Assembly (NCBI GenBank): GCA_003151315.1
Contig: PLXF01000075.1
Location: 948 to 9,818 of the forward strand
Direction: 5' to 3'
Source of the DNA: Parachlamydiales bacterium
GTDB lineage: Bacteria > Chlamydiota > Chlamydiia > Chlamydiales > SM23-39
DNA: 8,871 nt
Shown in pieces: positions 6,660 through 8,871 of this stretch (position 1 is the first letter of the stretch; each line of letters starts with the position of its first letter). The position numbers were made by a program, and so were the translations under genes. Under the pieces are notes generated by a model that was not told the DNA's origin, searched no databases, and was given only the letters and a program-made list of their open reading frames with translations.

Positions 6660-6667
6660 GAATTTTT

Positions 6668-6777
6668 GATACTCGCGCCCGGTGTATAAAAAACAGATCA
6701 AACGATTGCAAGTTTTTCTTTAAATTTAATCTGTAAATTTGTATAAAATTCAGATTCTTTAGGAATGGAGACCTCTT
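6668..6777 (+). promoter_or_regulatory. AT-rich leader of oppA copy 2 with candidate promoter and inverted repeats
   Basis: This spacer lies between the MITE and the second oppA. TATAAA (6742-6747) is the best -10 candidate; its -35 is poor. It sits inside an inverted repeat, AATCTG (6728-6733) against CAGATT (6751-6756), and a further ACAGAT at 6693-6698 pairs with ATCTGT at 6729-6734. These could be an operator or a chance product of AT-rich sequence. AGGAATGGAG (6761-6770) provides a ribosome-binding site about 7 bases before ATG 6778. Confidence 0.3.
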
Positions 6778-8331
6778 ATGCGTACCTGCTTTTATATGGA
6801 TCCCCTAACAGTAGATCCTAGGAAAAATGGAGACCTCTGCTCTTCTACATTTCTTACCATGCTCTACGACGGGCTAACCCGCTTTTTACCCGATGGGAAA
6901 GTGGAGTTTTCTCTTGCCCAGTCTGTAGATATTTCCCCCGATGGCAAAACCTATTTATTCCATTTGCGCAAAGCCCTTTGGAACGACGGCCACCCCATCA
7001 CAGCCTATGATTTCGAATATTCCTGGAAAAAAAGTCTCGATCCGAAATTTTCCGCCGCCTGTCCCCAACTTTTTTTTCCTATTCTAAATGCAGAAAAATC
7101 GGTGAACGGCACTATCGACGTCGAAGAGGTGGGCGTTAAGGCGATCGACGCAGGAACATTTGAGGTGAAATTAGAACACCCAACTCCCTATTTCCTTTCT
7201 TTAATTTCCTGCTCCAATTTCTATGCGATCCCCAAACACATTGCAGAAACTATTTCCCATTGGGATGCAACACCGACAGACAATCTAGTTAGCAGCGGTC
7301 CATTTAAACTGGTGCGCTGGGAAAAGCGAAAAGAGATCTGCCTCACAAAAAATCCTCTATATTGGGACGCGGCTAACACCACCTTGCCCAATCTAAAAAT
7401 ATCGATTATCAATACGGAATATTCCACTTTGGAGATGTTTGAAAATGATGAACTCGATTGGATCTCATTTACCCTCTCGTCTCTACCTTTAAGCGCCCTA
7501 AAGACCTATCAACAAGCGGGACGTCTTACCCTACTGCCAACAGGAGCCACGTCATTCTGTTCATTCAATACGCAAAAATTTCCCTTTACCAATCAAAATA
7601 TCCGCAAAGCCTTTTCTCTGGCAATCGACCGGAAAAAGTTGACCGATGAGGTGAGTCAGCTCAATGAAATTCCAGCATCTCGATGCATCCCTCCCATATT
7701 GGATGGCCACACCAATCATCAAATCCTTCCCCCTTTTAGTGAGAAACTAGCGAGAAGTTATCTCCAAAAAGGGCTTGCAGAATTGCGCATCCCTTACGAC
7801 GACAACGATTTACGATTTCGTCTATTTGTAAATAACCTCGTCCTTTCCTATAGCGAAATGCAAATGAGTAGAAGCATCGCCTACGCTCTGCAAGAACAAT
7901 GGCGAAAAGTTTTAGGATTTACAGTAAAGCTTTTGTTCCACAATTACAGCGCACAAATGGAACACATCATGAAAAACGAGCACAATATCGTTTTATCCAT
8001 TTGGATCGCCCAATACAACGATCCCATGAATATCCTAGAGAGGTTTAAGTACAGGAATTTGAAGAAGAATTATCCTGGCTTTGAAAATGCCGAATATATA
8101 AAAATTCTCGACAGCTCTTTTCAAAAAAACAGCGATAAAAGGGAATCTTTACTTCTCGAAGCGGAAAAACTTCTCCTCGATCAGATGCCTATAGCCCCCC
8201 TATTTCACTACAATTCTGCCATTTTGAGTAAACCCTCTGTGTCAGGGGTTGAAATGTCCCCCTTCGGCGGTTTTCAATTTAAATATGCAAAAGTACAGAC
8301 AAACAAAAAAAGACTCACCGTAGCTTGCTAA
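6778..8331 (+). CDS. OppA-like oligopeptide-binding protein, copy 2, without signal peptide
   Basis: A 517-residue SBP_bac_5 family protein, closely related along its whole length to copy 1. Both share DPLTVDPRK.GD/PLTVDPRK.GD near the start, the family signature LWNDGHPITAYDFEYSWKK (67-85), PTPYFLSL, RKAFSLAI and DPMNILERFK. It begins MRTCFYMDPLTVD, which aligns with about residue 25 of copy 1, so the whole signal peptide, lipobox and first mature residues are missing. A TAG lies in frame at 6760-6762 and neither other frame upstream encodes a signal sequence, so a simple frameshift is not the reason. As written the product would stay in the cytoplasm and could not serve a periplasmic transporter. 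The remaining 517 codons are uninterrupted, so either the loss is recent or a cytosolic peptide-binding role is selected. A ribosome-binding site (AGGAATGGAG) supports this start. Copy 3 follows after 5 nt. Confidence 0.85.
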   Translation: MRTCFYMDPLTVDPRKNGDLCSSTFLTMLYDGLTRFLPDGKVEFSLAQSVDISPDGKTYLFHLRKALWNDGHPITAYDFEYSWKKSLDPKFSAACPQLFFPILNAEKSVNGTIDVEEVGVKAIDAGTFEVKLEHPTPYFLSLISCSNFYAIPKHIAETISHWDATPTDNLVSSGPFKLVRWEKRKEICLTKNPLYWDAANTTLPNLKISIINTEYSTLEMFENDELDWISFTLSSLPLSALKTYQQAGRLTLLPTGATSFCSFNTQKFPFTNQNIRKAFSLAIDRKKLTDEVSQLNEIPASRCIPPILDGHTNHQILPPFSEKLARSYLQKGLAELRIPYDDNDLRFRLFVNNLVLSYSEMQMSRSIAYALQEQWRKVLGFTVKLLFHNYSAQMEHIMKNEHNIVLSIWIAQYNDPMNILERFKYRNLKKNYPGFENAEYIKILDSSFQKNSDKRESLLLEAEKLLLDQMPIAPLFHYNSAILSKPSVSGVEMSPFGGFQFKYAKVQTNKKRLTVAC

Positions 8332-8336
8332 AACTC

Positions 8337-8871
8337 ATGCGCATAAGAGACTGTCCAAAAAACCAAGCCTCAACAATTTCCGGAATTATTTTACCTAGAA
8401 ATCGAAAATATTATTTAGGGTTCTGGGCATTTCTTCTGCTTACGCTCTTCTCTTCGTGCCATTCGAAACCTCCTGTTGAATCGGCAAAAATTCGAACAAG
8501 CTTTCGCGCAGAACCGGCGACTCTCGATACCACAAAAAATGGAGATAGCTACACCTCAAACCTCCACTTTCTTCTCTATGATGGCCTCACCCGTTTAAAA
8601 GAAAAGGGCGAAATTGAGATGGCACTTGCCGAATCGGTTGATATTTCGGCTGATGGGCTAATTTATATGTTTCATCTTCGGGATGCCTACTGGACCGATG
8701 GAAATCCGATTACCGCTCACGATTTTGAATATTCGTGGAAAAAAACGCTCACGCCTGCATCGGGATCGCCCAATCCCTATCTTTTTTTTCTCATTAAAAA
8801 TAGTGAAGAGGTCTTTACCGGAAAAAAAGAATTAGGCGAACTTGGGGTTACTGCTATTAATGCAAAGACCG
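8337..8871 (+). CDS. oppA: OppA-like oligopeptide-binding lipoprotein, copy 3 (N-terminal part, cut by window end)
   Basis: The frame is open from ATG 8337 to the last base (178 codons), so the C-terminal two thirds are outside the window. The N-terminus has a long basic n-region (MRIRDCPKNQ to RNRKYY), a hydrophobic core (LGFWAFLLLTLF) and lipobox FSSC with Cys41. The mature part aligns with its neighbours: AKIRTSFRAEPATLDTTKNGD, LLYDGLTR, and the SBP_bac_5 signature YWTDGNPITAHDFEYSWKK. It starts 5 nt after the stop of copy 2 with no visible ribosome-binding site of its own, so it is probably co-transcribed and translationally coupled to copy 2. The 40-residue pre-Cys region is longer than usual for a lipoprotein, but there is no later ATG, GTG or TTG start in frame before the hydrophobic core. 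Likely role: peptide capture at the membrane for an Opp-type transporter. Confidence 0.85.
   Translation, partial: MRIRDCPKNQASTISGIILPRNRKYYLGFWAFLLLTLFSSCHSKPPVESAKIRTSFRAEPATLDTTKNGDSYTSNLHFLLYDGLTRLKEKGEIEMALAESVDISADGLIYMFHLRDAYWTDGNPITAHDFEYSWKKTLTPASGSPNPYLFFLIKNSEEVFTGKKELGELGVTAINAKT

Noticed and set aside
6700..6790. A frameshift hiding the signal peptide of oppA copy 2
   Set aside because: All three plus-strand frames upstream were read. None has a basic start, hydrophobic core and lipobox.

Overview
The window looks like the chromosome of a member of the Chlamydiota, more likely an environmental lineage (Parachlamydia/Waddlia/Simkania/Estrella-like) than Chlamydia itself. The evidence is an RNase HIII gene beside, and divergent from, a RodZ-type helix-turn-helix gene (as I recall, the two are also neighbours in Chlamydia trachomatis as CT008/CT009), a row of oppA-like lipoprotein paralogues without permease genes, and mid-range GC by eye. 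The assignment is an inference. There is no RNA gene, complete transposon or CRISPR array.

Left part (1-3786). A rodZ-like gene runs leftwards off the window. Divergent from it starts a compact rightward group: rnhC (RNase HIII), recN (start and rnhC stop fused as ATGA) and, 23 nt further, a secreted probable beta-barrel outer-membrane protein. rnhC and recN form a genome-maintenance pair (removal of RNA from RNA/DNA hybrids; SMC-like break repair). The outer-membrane protein has no obvious functional link to them.

Middle (3783-4594, minus strand). Two small paralogous membrane proteins of the 'phage holin 4_2' family (PF04020-like) overlap by ATGA. The second meets the outer-membrane protein gene tail to tail, and the four bases TTAA supply a TAA stop to each. 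The first carries a His-rich tail.

Right part (4600-8871). Three tandem plus-strand genes encode oligopeptide/solute-binding proteins of the SBP_bac_5 (OppA/DppA) family. The first and third have lipoprotein signal peptides. The second lacks any secretion signal although the rest of the protein is intact. The third is cut by the window end.

Two non-coding fold-back elements punctuate this part. One, of 177 bp (4623-4799), has 27-bp nearly perfect terminal inverted repeats, fills the divergent spacer between the membrane-protein pair and the first oppA, and carries a -10-like hexamer pointing outwards at each end. The other, of 193 bp (6467-6659), has inverted ends and an apparent 8-bp target duplication that begins on the last base of the first oppA stop codon, a typical MITE signature. 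They share no visible sequence and appear to be two different families. These elements, and the signal-less oppA copy behind one of them, are the most unusual parts of the window.
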